Shown here one piece after another: positions 48,692 to 57,439 of a stretch of 64,000 nt of DNA. Position 1 is the stretch's first letter, and the number at the start of each line of letters is the position of its first letter. This DNA comes from UBA2206 sp049303905 (GTDB taxonomy: Bacteria > Patescibacteriota > Minisyncoccia > Moranbacterales > UBA2206), in NCBI GenBank assembly GCA_049303905.1, contig JBAQNP010000020.1, positions 1 to 64,000 on the forward strand. Direction: 5' to 3'. The notes beneath the pieces are model-generated. The model was not told the origin of the DNA. It made no database searches and worked only from the letters and a program-made list of their open reading frames with translations. The translations under genes and the position numbers were made by a program.

Positions 48692-49651
48692 ATGGCTTCA
48701 GGTAAAGAAATTAAAAGACGAATAAAATCCATTCAGAACACCGGAAAAATTACTCGGGCAATGGAAATGGTGAGTGCGGCTAAAATGCGCCGAGCTATTT
48801 CAAGTGTGCTCGCAATCAGACCATATGCTCATAGCGCTTGGAGTGTGCTTACGAATTTAGCGCGTTCATTTAGGGAGAAGCAAGACGGTTTATTAGCTGT
48901 GCGTGAAGTGAGGAGTGTTTTGGCAATCGCAATCACATCGAACCGCGGACTTTGCGGATCATTCAATTCTCAATTGACAAAAAAAATCAGAGAGGAATTG
49001 GCGAGTCCGAAAAATTTGAAAATAAATCGAATCGGTAACAAAAAAATAGAATCAAAAATCACTGATGAAGAATTGAAAATCGATTTTATTACTGTCGGTA
49101 GAAAAGGTGAGAATGTTGTGAAGAGAACCGGCAAGGAAATCATCGCCTCATTTAATGATTTGACCTATTTGCCAAAATTTGAAGCCGTGCGAGCAGTAGG
49201 AAAGGTCGTAATTGATGATTATTTGGGCAAAAAATATGACAAGGTAGTTATTTTCTATACTGATTATGTTTCCGCTATCAAGCAAGAAACAAAAGTGCGC
49301 CAAATTTTGCCACTTTCAAAGATTGATTTGGAAAAACAATTAGCTGAAATGGATGTTTTGGCGGAAGAATACGGACTTAAAAAGCCAAAATCTGAATATA
49401 AAGTTGAGCCGAGTCCGGAGGAAGTTTTGGATCATATTATCCCGCGTCTCATTGAAATGCAGATCTATCATGCAATTTTGGAATCGAATGCTTCCAAAGA
49501 ATCCGCCCGAATGGTTGCTATGAGAAATGCCACCGATGCTGCCAAAGAAATGGCCGATGATTTCACTCTGGCCTATAATCAAATTAGACAGATGAAAATT
49601 ACTCAAGAGATAGCGGAGATTAGTGCGGGGATGGCGGCATTAGAACAATGA
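48692..49651 (+). CDS. atpG: ATP synthase subunit gamma
   Basis: A 319-residue central stalk subunit. The N-terminal helix (KEIKRRIKSIQNTGKITRAM) and the C-terminal helix (MRNATDAAKEMADDFTLAYN) form the rotor coiled coil; TSNRGLCGSFNS is the usual Rossmann-part motif. A stretch rich in Lys and Asn near residues 108-128 is longer than usual. Confidence 0.96.
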   Translation: MASGKEIKRRIKSIQNTGKITRAMEMVSAAKMRRAISSVLAIRPYAHSAWSVLTNLARSFREKQDGLLAVREVRSVLAIAITSNRGLCGSFNSQLTKKIREELASPKNLKINRIGNKKIESKITDEELKIDFITVGRKGENVVKRTGKEIIASFNDLTYLPKFEAVRAVGKVVIDDYLGKKYDKVVIFYTDYVSAIKQETKVRQILPLSKIDLEKQLAEMDVLAEEYGLKKPKSEYKVEPSPEEVLDHIIPRLIEMQIYHAILESNASKESARMVAMRNATDAAKEMADDFTLAYNQIRQMKITQEIAEISAGMAALEQ

Positions 49652-49738
49652 CCAATAACCAAGATACAATAACCAAAAAAATTCCAATACTCAAAATCCA
49701 AATTGGTAATTGTATCTTGTGTCCTTGGTGATTGCGAA
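49652..49738. repeat. CAAGATACAAT-type inverted repeat after atpG
   Basis: CAATAACCAAGATACAATAA on the left and TTGGTAATTGTATCTTG on the right pair; TCCTTGGTGATTG extends the right side. Confidence 0.65.
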
Positions 49739-49740
49739 GA

Positions 49741-49801
49741 CTGTTCTTTGGAAAATTTAAAATAAAAAAGCCATCAAATCTAGAAGTAGATGATGACTTT
49801 A
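49741..49801 (-). terminator. Terminator of the second antisense gene
   Basis: On the minus strand AAAGTCATCA pairs with TGATGGCTTT with one mismatch, followed by TTTTATTTTAAATTTTCC. The trailing CCAAAGAAC is shared with the first antisense gene. Confidence 0.7.
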
Positions 49802-49827
49802 AGTTTAAATTACCGCCTTTTGGTGAT

Positions 49828-49980
49828 TTAGTGGGATGAGTTATTAATGACTGCGCCCGCAATATAACTTACAGCTATGATAATAGGCGCTGCTATACCC
49901 ACAACATAGTAGCCTATCCAGCCAACAACGCAGGATAGAATAACGAAGACTAGTCGTTCCCCAGGTCTCAATGTTTGCAT
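49828..49980 (-). CDS. Small two-helix membrane protein, antisense within the atp operon
   Basis: A 50-residue protein starting at 49980 with AGGAGG 5 nt before ATG. After MQTLRPGERL come two hydrophobic helices, VFVILSCVVGWIGYYVVG and IAAPIIIAVSYIAGAVI, then NNSSH. No family recognised. It has a consensus promoter of its own, a terminator, and lies between atpG and atpD on the opposite strand. Confidence 0.7.
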   Translation of the reverse strand: MQTLRPGERLVFVILSCVVGWIGYYVVGIAAPIIIAVSYIAGAVINNSSH

Positions 49981-50030
49981 ATGTACCTCCTTTTAAGGTT
50001 AAAAAATACGTTGATTTTCACTAACCTAAT

Positions 50031-50059
50031 ATTATACTCCAAATCAACTAAAAAGTCAA
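50031..50059 (-). promoter_or_regulatory. Strong promoter of the second antisense gene
   Basis: On the minus strand TTGACT, a 17-bp spacer and TATAAT: nearly perfect consensus. The leader contains AACCTTAAAAGGAGG. Confidence 0.8.
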
Positions 50060-50107
50060 CCCTTAAATCCTAATCAGTGAATAATTGGCTAAAATAAAGC
50101 AAAGAAT

Positions 50108-50205
50108 AACTTTTTTACGAATTACGAATTTTATACGAATATACTAATAATATTTTTTTAAAGATTAGTATATTAGTAAAGAGATTAGTAATTAGTAAAG
50201 ACATA
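50108..50205. repeat. TACGAA-type palindromic repeat before atpD
   Basis: TTTTACGAATTACGAATTTT, ATATACTAATAATATTTT and the inverted GATTAGTATATTAGTAAAG, TTAGTAATTAGTAAAG fill the gap. Confidence 0.55.
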
Positions 50206-50232
50206 ACTTAAAATTAATTCTAAATTAACATT

Positions 50233-51663
50233 ATGAAAAATCTAGGAAAAATCTCACAAGTAATCGGGCCGGTTGTGGATGTTGAATTCGGTGAAGAATT
50301 GCCGAATATTTATGACGCGTTGGAAATTGTTCTTGAGGTTTCACCTCGAGATACTCGAGGTGAAACCTCGAATGCTAAATTAGTTCTCGAGACTGCGCAA
50401 CATTTAGGTGGAAACAGAGTGCGAACAGTGGCGATGGGTTCGACGGATGGACTGAGACGTGGAATGGAAGTTGTTTCGACTGGCGCTCCAATTAGCGTGC
50501 CGGTTGGACAAGGAACACTTGGAAGAATGTTTAATCTTCTTGGCGAAACAATTGACGGACTCGGAGAGTTAAACACGAAAGGAACTAATAAAGACACTAA
50601 GGAAACTAAATATTATCCAATTCACAGAGATGCGCCAAAATTTGAAGACCAATCAACAAAAGCCGAAATCTTGGAAACTGGAATCAAAGTTATCGACCTC
50701 ATTTGCCCATTTATCAAAGGAGGAAAAGTGGGGCTTTTTGGTGGCGCGGGTGTGGGAAAGACCGTGGTGATTCAGGAACTTATCCGAAACATTGCCCAAG
50801 AACATGGTGGTTATTCAATTTTTGCCGGTGTGGGAGAAAGAACACGAGAAGGAAATGACCTCTATCATGAAATGAAAGAATCAGGAGTTTTGGATAAAAC
50901 TGCTTTGGTGTTTGGACAAATGAATGAACCACCAGGAGCACGTCAACGCGTAGCCTTGTCTGCTCTTGCGATGGCGGAATATTTCCGTGACGACGAAGGC
51001 CGAGATGTTTTGTTTTTTATTGACAATATTTTCCGTTTTACACAAGCCGGCTCAGAAGTGTCCGCTCTCCTTGGACGAATTCCGTCAGCCGTGGGATATC
51101 AACCAACACTCGCGGAAGAAATGGGACGGTTGCAAGAGCGAATCACTTCTACCAAGAAAGGGTCCATTACATCTGTGCAAGCCGTGTATGTGCCAGCCGA
51201 CGACCTAACTGACCCAGCGCCAGCGACGACTTTTGGTCATCTTGATTCAACCGTAGTGCTTTCGCGATCACTTTCCGAACTTGGAATCTATCCAGCGGTT
51301 GATCCATTGGATTCCAGTTCGACAATTTTGGATCCAAATATTGTGGGACAAGAACACTATGAAGTTGCCCGAGGAGTGCAGAGAGTTTTGCAAAGATATA
51401 AGGATCTTCAAGACATCATTGCAATTTTGGGAATGGAAGAATTGTCTGATGATGACAAGGTGACAGTTTCCCGCGCACGAAAAATTCAAAAATTTCTTTC
51501 CCAACCATTCTTCGTGGCTGAACAATTTACTGGAACTGCGGGACAATACGTGAAACTTTCAGACACAATCAAAGGTTTCAAAATGATTTTGGATGGACAG
51601 ATGGATGAGGTGGCGGAACAAGACTTTTATATGAAAGGCAGTATAACTGAAGTTAAAAAATAA
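50233..51663 (+). CDS. atpD: ATP synthase subunit beta, with in-frame insert
   Basis: A 476-residue catalytic F1 subunit. Walker A GGAGVGKTVVIQELI, GVGERTREGND, LFFIDNIFRFTQAG and ALLGRIPSAVGYQPTLA are all intact. Residues about 35-47 (VSPRDTRGETSNA) are an insert in the N-terminal barrel, encoded by the perfect palindrome at 50335-50369; relatives pass directly from ALEI to KLVLE. The last codons form one arm of another palindrome with the downstream gap. Confidence 0.98.
   Translation: MKNLGKISQVIGPVVDVEFGEELPNIYDALEIVLEVSPRDTRGETSNAKLVLETAQHLGGNRVRTVAMGSTDGLRRGMEVVSTGAPISVPVGQGTLGRMFNLLGETIDGLGELNTKGTNKDTKETKYYPIHRDAPKFEDQSTKAEILETGIKVIDLICPFIKGGKVGLFGGAGVGKTVVIQELIRNIAQEHGGYSIFAGVGERTREGNDLYHEMKESGVLDKTALVFGQMNEPPGARQRVALSALAMAEYFRDDEGRDVLFFIDNIFRFTQAGSEVSALLGRIPSAVGYQPTLAEEMGRLQERITSTKKGSITSVQAVYVPADDLTDPAPATTFGHLDSTVVLSRSLSELGIYPAVDPLDSSSTILDPNIVGQEHYEVARGVQRVLQRYKDLQDIIAILGMEELSDDDKVTVSRARKIQKFLSQPFFVAEQFTGTAGQYVKLSDTIKGFKMILDGQMDEVAEQDFYMKGSITEVKK
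50335..50369. repeat. Perfect palindrome inside atpD, in frame
   Basis: GAGGTTTCACCTCGAG and CTCGAGGTGAAACCTC form a 16-bp perfect stem around ATA. Confidence 0.9.
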
Positions 51664-51677
51664 TTTTTTAACTTCAG
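51649..51677. repeat. Palindrome joining the end of atpD to its downstream copy
   Basis: CTGAAGTTAAAAAAT in the last atpD codons pairs with ATTTTTTAACTTCAG just after the stop. The T run lies in the arm, so it may act as a terminator or attenuator before atpC. Confidence 0.65.
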
Positions 51678-51721
51678 AATTTCTAATTTCTAATTTCTAA
51701 TTTCTAATTTCTAATTTCTAA
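51677..51721. repeat. Heptamer tandem repeat before atpC
   Basis: Six copies of AATTTCT run to within 1 bp of the atpC start codon, leaving no Shine-Dalgarno sequence. Confidence 0.85.
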
Positions 51722-52162
51722 ATGGAGAATTTACAAATAAAATTTAAGATAGTCACTCCCGAAAAAACTGTCTTCGAAGATATCGTCGATCAGGCGACTT
51801 TGCCGACCACGGATGGGGAAATAACAATCCTGCCAAATCATCGTAGTTATATTTCCAGTTTGAAAGCTGGAGAATTGATGCTTCGAAAAGGTGAGGAAGA
51901 AATTTTGCTTTCTATTTCTGGTGGATTTATTGAATTTCATGAAAATGAATTGATTATTTTGGCAGATACAGCGGAACGAGCCGAGGAAATTGATCTAGCT
52001 CGCGCCGAAGAAGGCCGAAAGAAGGCTGAGGAGCTGAAAACTCAAAGAGTTTCGATGGATGAAAATGAATATGCTCGCGTAGCGGCTGCCATTCAAAAAG
52101 AATCCGCCCGAATTCGCGTAGCGAGAAAGCATTATACAAAAAGAGGAATGAAGATTGATTAG
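51722..52162 (+). CDS. atpC: ATP synthase subunit epsilon
   Basis: A 146-residue epsilon subunit: KIVTPEKTVFEDIVDQATLP, GEITILPNHRSYIS and the C-terminal helices (ARAEEGRKKAEELK). It couples F1 to the c-ring and inhibits ATP hydrolysis. Last gene of the operon. Confidence 0.94.
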   Translation: MENLQIKFKIVTPEKTVFEDIVDQATLPTTDGEITILPNHRSYISSLKAGELMLRKGEEEILLSISGGFIEFHENELIILADTAERAEEIDLARAEEGRKKAEELKTQRVSMDENEYARVAAAIQKESARIRVARKHYTKRGMKID

Positions 52163-52195
52163 ATTTATTTTTACTAATTATTAATTTATTTTTTT

Positions 52196-52627
52196 ATGGA
52201 ATTTATGGAAACAAAAATACAAACAACCACCGTTGGGGAAGGAGAAAAAGAAAAAATGATTATTGAAAAAGCTCACGAAATTTTTGCCAACTGGAATGAA
52301 TCTTTACAAACTAAAGATCCGCAAAAAGTTGCGGCACTTTATTCCAAAGATTGCACATTTTTGCCAACAGTTTCACCTGAATTTAAAAGGGGTCAGGATG
52401 GAGCGGAAGAATACTTTCATCATTTTCTTGAAAAAGATCCCAATGGGACAATTGTAGAAGATGCAGTTCAAGTTATCCCCGCAGGATCAATTCTTCATTC
52501 TGGACGATATGATTTTGAAGTTGGCCCAGAAAATGAAAGACAAATCGTAGAGGCCAGATTTTCTTTCGTATATAAACCAGATGGTGAAATTATGCATCAT
52601 CATTCATCAAAAAAACCAGTAGCCTAA
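52196..52627 (+). CDS. NTF2-like (SgcJ/EcaC, CaMKII-association-domain type) protein
   Basis: A 143-residue SnoaL/NTF2-fold protein. HEIFANWNESLQTKDPQKVA, ALYSKDCTFLPTVSPEF, AEEYFHHFL and ARFSFVYKPDGEIMHHHSS follow the pattern of the SgcJ/EcaC and CaMKII-association group. Function is unknown; these folds bind small hydrophobic ligands or mediate oligomers. It may be co-transcribed with atpC (33 nt gap), with a terminator after. Confidence 0.75.
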   Translation: MEFMETKIQTTTVGEGEKEKMIIEKAHEIFANWNESLQTKDPQKVAALYSKDCTFLPTVSPEFKRGQDGAEEYFHHFLEKDPNGTIVEDAVQVIPAGSILHSGRYDFEVGPENERQIVEARFSFVYKPDGEIMHHHSSKKPVA

Positions 52628-52650
52628 GGGTCGCTGGATTACACTTTCTA

Positions 52651-52698
52651 AGACGGCGTTTTTCGGGTATCATTCCGGAAAACGCTGTTTTTGTTTTT
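52651..52698 (+). terminator. Intrinsic terminator after the NTF2-like gene
   Basis: GGCGTTTTTCGG and CCGGAAAACGCTG pair with one mismatch, followed by TTTTTGTTTTT. It closes the atp transcription unit. Confidence 0.8.
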
Positions 52699-52752
52699 CT
52701 TGAAATAAATGAAAAAATAGGATAGAATAGGAAAGTATTAAAACTTTACTTT

Positions 52753-55191
52753 ATGGAAAAATACGAACCTAAAGAAATCGAGCCTAAATGGCAAAAAAAG
52801 TGGGCAGAAAACCCGGATAATTTTAGCGCTAAAAATGACTCTGACAAGGAAAAAGCCTTTATATTAGACATGTTTCCCTATCCGTCAGGGGCGGGGCTAC
52901 ACGTGGGGCATGTGGAAAGCTATACGGCGACGGACATATATTCTCGCTATCTTCGAATGAATGGGAAAAATGTGCTTCATCCGCAGGGTTTTGACGCTTT
53001 TGGTCTTCCAGCGGAAAATTATGCGATAAAGACGGGAATTCATCCAAAAGAAACAATTTCCAACGCGGTAGAAGTTTTCAAGCGTCAAATTGATTCACTT
53101 GGTTTTTCTTATGATTGGTCGCGCGAAGTTAATTCATCAGTACCTGAATATTATAAATGGACACAGTGGTTGTTTCTTTTGTTTTATAAAAATGGTTTGG
53201 CGTACAAGAAAAAAGCCAAGGTGAATTGGTGTCCAAAATGTCAAACGGTTCTGGCAAATGAGCAGGCGGAAAATGGCAAATGCGAAAGATGCGAATCGGA
53301 AGTTATTCAAAAAGATCTCGAGCAATGGTTTTTCAAAATTACTGATTTCATTGAAGACAAAGGAAAAACTTCTGGGCTATTAAACGGCTTAGAAAAAATT
53401 GATTGGCCAAATTCAACAAAGCTTTTGCAAAAAAATTGGATTGGAAAATCAGAGGGCGCAGAAGTTTATTTTAAATTTGAGAATAGCGATGAAGTGGTTT
53501 CTGTTTATACTACTCGAGTGGACACTATTTTTTCTTGTACTTATATAATTCTAGCTCCTGAGCTTGAGCTAGTTGAAAAAATAACAACAAAAGAACAAAA
53601 AGAGGAAGTTGATGCATATATTAAACAAGCTAATTCCAAAACTGATTTAGAGCGAACTGGAACACAAAAAAATAAAACTGGAGTTTTCACGGGAGCCTTT
53701 GTTATTAATCCAGCTACAAATGAAAAAATTCCTGTTTGGATTTCTGATTTTGTTTTGGCTGGATATGGAACTGGTTCTGTTTTTGCTGATGCTCATGATG
53801 AAAGAGATTTCGAAATGGCAAAAAAATATAATATTCCACTTAAAGTTTCTATTAAGCCAGCGGACGAAAGTTTATGGGAAAAAGTAAAAAATCTTGAAGA
53901 GTGTTATCCGGATGATGGCGTCCTAGTAAATTCCGAGCAATTTGATGGCTTGACTTCATCTGAAGCAAGAGCCGAAATTACAAAATGGCTAGAAGAAAAT
54001 AATTCAGGTAAAAGAGCGATAAAATATAAACTTCGAGATTGGCTAGTTAGCCGACAAAGATATTGGGGCGCGCCTATTCCAATTATATATTGTGAAAAAT
54101 GCGGTGAGGTGCCAGTGCCAGAAATTGATTTGCCAGTTGAATTGCCGGATGATGTGGATTTCAAACCGACCGGGGAATCTCCTCTAAAATATTCCAAAAA
54201 ATTTCAAGAAGTGAAATGTCCAAAATGTGGAGGGGAAGCAAGAAGAGAATCGGACACGATGGACACTTTTGTTTGCTCTAGCTGGTACTATTTACGCTAC
54301 GCTGACCCAAAAAATGAAAAAGAATTTGCTTCCAAAGAAAAACTGGAAAAATGGCTTCCGGTGGATCTTTATGTCGGCGGAGCGGAGCACAGTGTGCTTC
54401 ATCTTCTTTACGCCCGATTTTTCACGAAAGTTTTGCATAATTTGGGGTACCTAAATTTCGATGAACCATTTTTGAAACTGCGTCACCAAGGAACAATTCT
54501 GGCGGAAGACGGAACGAAAATGTCAAAATCAAAAGGCAATGTGGTCAATCCGGATGATGTTGTGAAAGAATTTGGCGCGGATGCTCTTCGATTTTTTGAA
54601 ATGTTTATGGGGCCTTTGGAAGATATGAAGCCGTGGCAGACAAAAGGTATTGTGGGAGTGAGGAGATTTTTGGAAAAAATATGGAAAATTCAGTATAAAG
54701 TATCAAGTATAAAGTATCAGGTATCAAATAAAAAGCTAGAATCCCTGATGCATAAAACAATTAAAAAGGTTAGTGGGGATATTGAAGAAATGAAATTTAA
54801 TACTGCAATAAGTCAATTAATGATTTTGGCTAATGTTTTTGATAAAGAAGATGAAATAAACTTAATACATTATACTTTATACTTACTACTGCTTAGTCCT
54901 TTCGCACCGCATCTAGCTGAAGAACTCTGGGAAAAATTAGGGCACAATGAGTCGATATTTTTGCAAAAATGGCCTGTGTATGATCCGGAAATGATTAAGG
55001 ACGAAGAAATAGAACTTATTATTCAAATCAATGGAAAAGTGCGCGATAAGATAACTGTGAATGCAGATATTTCAGAAGACGAAGCAAAAATGATTGTGCT
55101 TGAAAGAGAAAAAGTTAAGATTCATATCGCAGAAAAAGAGATAAAAAAAATTATATTTGTTAAGGGGAGATTAATAAACATAGTAGTTTGA
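52753..55191 (+). CDS. leuS: Leucyl-tRNA synthetase
   Basis: An 812-residue class I synthetase. MFPYPSGAGLHVGHVESYTA holds the HIGH motif, GFDAFGLPAENYAI follows, the editing domain lies near residues 220-410, and TKMSKSKGNVVNPD is KMSKS. Near residues 646-660 (KIQYKVSSIKYQVSNKK), between RFLEKIW and LMHKTIKKV, the sequence comes from a tandem GTATAAAGTATC string; 54866-54892 carries the inverted form (ATTATACTTTATACTTAC) in IHYTLYLLLL. The frame is open throughout. Confidence 0.97.
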   Translation: MEKYEPKEIEPKWQKKWAENPDNFSAKNDSDKEKAFILDMFPYPSGAGLHVGHVESYTATDIYSRYLRMNGKNVLHPQGFDAFGLPAENYAIKTGIHPKETISNAVEVFKRQIDSLGFSYDWSREVNSSVPEYYKWTQWLFLLFYKNGLAYKKKAKVNWCPKCQTVLANEQAENGKCERCESEVIQKDLEQWFFKITDFIEDKGKTSGLLNGLEKIDWPNSTKLLQKNWIGKSEGAEVYFKFENSDEVVSVYTTRVDTIFSCTYIILAPELELVEKITTKEQKEEVDAYIKQANSKTDLERTGTQKNKTGVFTGAFVINPATNEKIPVWISDFVLAGYGTGSVFADAHDERDFEMAKKYNIPLKVSIKPADESLWEKVKNLEECYPDDGVLVNSEQFDGLTSSEARAEITKWLEENNSGKRAIKYKLRDWLVSRQRYWGAPIPIIYCEKCGEVPVPEIDLPVELPDDVDFKPTGESPLKYSKKFQEVKCPKCGGEARRESDTMDTFVCSSWYYLRYADPKNEKEFASKEKLEKWLPVDLYVGGAEHSVLHLLYARFFTKVLHNLGYLNFDEPFLKLRHQGTILAEDGTKMSKSKGNVVNPDDVVKEFGADALRFFEMFMGPLEDMKPWQTKGIVGVRRFLEKIWKIQYKVSSIKYQVSNKKLESLMHKTIKKVSGDIEEMKFNTAISQLMILANVFDKEDEINLIHYTLYLLLLSPFAPHLAEELWEKLGHNESIFLQKWPVYDPEMIKDEEIELIIQINGKVRDKITVNADISEDEAKMIVLEREKVKIHIAEKEIKKIIFVKGRLINIVV
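54688..54735. repeat. TATAAAGTATCA-type repeat inside leuS, in frame
   Basis: AGTATAAAGTATCAAGTATA, AAGTATCAGGTATC in direct tandem. An inverted partner lies at 54866-54892 within the same gene. Confidence 0.65.
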
Positions 55192-55196
55192 ATCAT

Positions 55197-55293
55197 TTTA
55201 ACATCCTAGCATTTTAACATATTAGCATCGCTAAAGTAGCATTATTTGATAAAATGCTAAAATGTTAATATGTTAATATGTTAATATGTTAAA
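55197..55293. repeat. Palindrome with TTAATATG tandem between leuS and the nucleotidyltransferase gene
   Basis: TAGCATTTTAACATATTAGC on the left is inverted against AAAATGCTAAAATGTTAATA on the right; the right side then repeats TTAATATG four times. Confidence 0.7.
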
Positions 55294-55302
55294 TGAACTT
55301 TT

Positions 55303-55983
55303 ATGCAAGCAGTCATACTCGCGGCGGGTCGGGGGAAGAGAATGGGAAATTTGACAACGGCAACAACCAAGCCAATGCTTAAAATCAAAGGCAAACCGAT
55401 CTTGGAACATAAAATAAATGCTTTGCCAAAAAAAATCAAAGAGATTATTTTTATCGTGGGTTATCGAAGCGAGGATATAATTCGTCACTTCAAAAGATAT
55501 TACAATGGTCGAAAAATTATTTATGTTTTTCAAACTAATCTAAATGGTACTGGTGGCGCGATTCATTTGGCGAAAAGTATTTTGCGGGATAAATTCTTAG
55601 TAATGATGGGCGATGATTTATACACTAAAAAAGATTTGAACAATCTCCTGAAACATGATTTGGCAATTTTGGGTTTTGAAGTTGACAATCCGAGTGCTTT
55701 TGGAGTGATTAAGGTTAATAAAAATAAACATATGATAGACGTGGTTGAAAAACCTAAGAATATGAAAAAAGCCTTAGCTAACACTGGAGTATATGTTTTG
55801 AATCGTAATTTTTTTGATTATGAATTAGTTTCTGTGGGTAATGGAGAATTTGGACTGCCACAAACTATGGCTAAAATGGCGAAGGATCATAAAATAAAAG
55901 TGGAAAAAGCGACATATTGGCATGCGATTGGTAATCCTGAAAACCTAAAAGAAGCCGAAAAAGTTTTGAATAAATTTATTTAA
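55303..55983 (+). CDS. Sugar-phosphate nucleotidyltransferase (probable GlcNAc-1-P uridylyltransferase)
   Basis: A 226-residue NTP_transferase-fold protein: AVILAAGRGKRMGNLT is the nucleotide loop, TTKPMLKIKGKPILEH follows, GDDLY holds the metal Asp, and VVEKPKN is the usual Lys. No left-handed beta-helix domain is present. Its place before glmM and glmS suggests that it performs the uridylyl step of UDP-GlcNAc synthesis, with acetylation done by another protein. Specificity for UTP versus dTTP cannot be seen. Confidence 0.75.
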   Translation: MQAVILAAGRGKRMGNLTTATTKPMLKIKGKPILEHKINALPKKIKEIIFIVGYRSEDIIRHFKRYYNGRKIIYVFQTNLNGTGGAIHLAKSILRDKFLVMMGDDLYTKKDLNNLLKHDLAILGFEVDNPSAFGVIKVNKNKHMIDVVEKPKNMKKALANTGVYVLNRNFFDYELVSVGNGEFGLPQTMAKMAKDHKIKVEKATYWHAIGNPENLKEAEKVLNKFI

Positions 55984-55987
55984 TTTT

Positions 55988-57328
55988 ATGAAATTATTTG
56001 GTACTGATGGAATTCGAGCTTTGGTAAATGAAGAAATGATGAGTCCGGAAATGGGAGTTAAAATGGGAATAGCTCTGGTTTCATATTGTCAAAAAAGAAA
56101 TGCGCCATTGAAAATTGTCATTGGGCGAGACACACGAGAGTCGGGCGTGATGTTGGAAGAAGCGATTGTTTGTGGAATAATTTCTATGGGTGGGACGGCG
56201 GTTTTGGCTGGAATAATTCCAACTCCTGGTGTGGCATATTTAGTCGGCGAACAAAAAGCTGGGGCGGGGATAGTAATTTCTGCTTCACATAATTCTTTTG
56301 AATATAATGGACTAAAGCCTTTCAATGCTGACGGCACAAAACTTAATGATGAACAAGAATTGGAGTTGCAAAAATATATCCTAGAAGGAGTGACAAAAAA
56401 AACAGGAAAGGATTTTGTTTTGGGGCAAAAAACAGTTTTGCCTGATGCTAAAGAAAAATATACTAATTTTCTCCTAAACAAAGTTTCTAATTTAGAATTG
56501 GTAAGCTTAAAAATAGTTTTGGATTGCGCTAATGGAGCGACTTTTGAAACGGCTCCGATGGTATTTGAAAAAAAAGCCAGTGAAGTGGAAATTTTTTTTG
56601 CCAGTCCAAATGGGAAAAATATTAACAGTGATTGCGGTTCTCAGCACGTTGAAGCGCTCAAGAAAAAAGTTTTGGAAAAAAAAGCTGATCTTGGATTGGC
56701 TTTCGATGGTGATGGAGACAGACTAATTGTAGTTGACGAAAAAGGTAATGTGCTAAATGGCGATCAGATAATTTATATTATCGCTAAGATGATGCATGAA
56801 AAAGGAGAATTGAAAAATGAGGCCGTTGTTACGACAGTTATGAGTAATATTGGGTTTATTAGTAGTTTGAAAAAAATTGGAATCAAACATTTTGTGGTTG
56901 GCGTGGGCGATCGGCAAGTGTCTCAGGAGATGAAAAAAAGAGAGATTGTTCTTGGCGGGGAAGAATCTGGCCATATTATTATGTCTAATTTTCAACCAAC
57001 AGGCGACGGAATGGCTTCGGGATTGATGTTGATTTCGGCTATTAATTATTTCAAGAAAAATTTGTCAGAATTAGTTCGTGAGATAACACTGTTTCCAAAA
57101 ATTTTGGTCAATGTTTCGGTGAAAAAAAAGCCAGAATTAGAAACCATTCCAGAAATTATGGAGATTATAAAAAAAATTGAAAATATCTTAGGAGAGAACG
57201 GACGCGTGCTTGTGAGATATTCTGGTACGGAAAGTTTGTGTCGAGTTATGATTGAAGGCAGAGACAAAGAAGAAATTAAAAATTATGCCGATCAAATAGT
57301 GGAAATTATAAATAATTATTTGGGCTGA
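55988..57328 (+). CDS. glmM: Phosphoglucosamine mutase
   Basis: A 446-residue alpha-D-phosphohexomutase: KLFGTDGIRALVNE at the start, the phosphoserine loop VISASHNSFEYNGLKPF, the metal loop FDGDGDRLIVVD, sugar loop GGEESGHII and C-terminal RYSGTESLCRVMIEG. It converts GlcN-6-P to GlcN-1-P. It starts 4 nt after the nucleotidyltransferase gene. Confidence 0.93.
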   Translation: MKLFGTDGIRALVNEEMMSPEMGVKMGIALVSYCQKRNAPLKIVIGRDTRESGVMLEEAIVCGIISMGGTAVLAGIIPTPGVAYLVGEQKAGAGIVISASHNSFEYNGLKPFNADGTKLNDEQELELQKYILEGVTKKTGKDFVLGQKTVLPDAKEKYTNFLLNKVSNLELVSLKIVLDCANGATFETAPMVFEKKASEVEIFFASPNGKNINSDCGSQHVEALKKKVLEKKADLGLAFDGDGDRLIVVDEKGNVLNGDQIIYIIAKMMHEKGELKNEAVVTTVMSNIGFISSLKKIGIKHFVVGVGDRQVSQEMKKREIVLGGEESGHIIMSNFQPTGDGMASGLMLISAINYFKKNLSELVREITLFPKILVNVSVKKKPELETIPEIMEIIKKIENILGENGRVLVRYSGTESLCRVMIEGRDKEEIKNYADQIVEIINNYLG

Positions 57329-57331
57329 AAA

Positions 57332-57437
57332 TTCACCCCAGTGGAATACGGACTTATAAAATAATCAAAATTAAATTAAATTTATTTTTTAATATCGCTT
57401 CGGGTTTAATATATTATTATTCCACGGGGTAAAAATA
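57332..57437. repeat. Family D palindromic element between glmM and glmS
   Basis: TTCACCCCAGTGGAATAC at the left and TATTCCACGGGGTAAAA at the right are inverted; inside, AAATTAAATTAAATTTATTT resembles the element at 22423. Confidence 0.75.
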
Positions 57438-57439
57438 TT

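Noticed and set aside
51677..51721. Heptamer tandem considered as a CRISPR array
   Set aside because: Units are 7 bp with no spacers. No repeat-spacer structure or cas gene was seen anywhere in the window.
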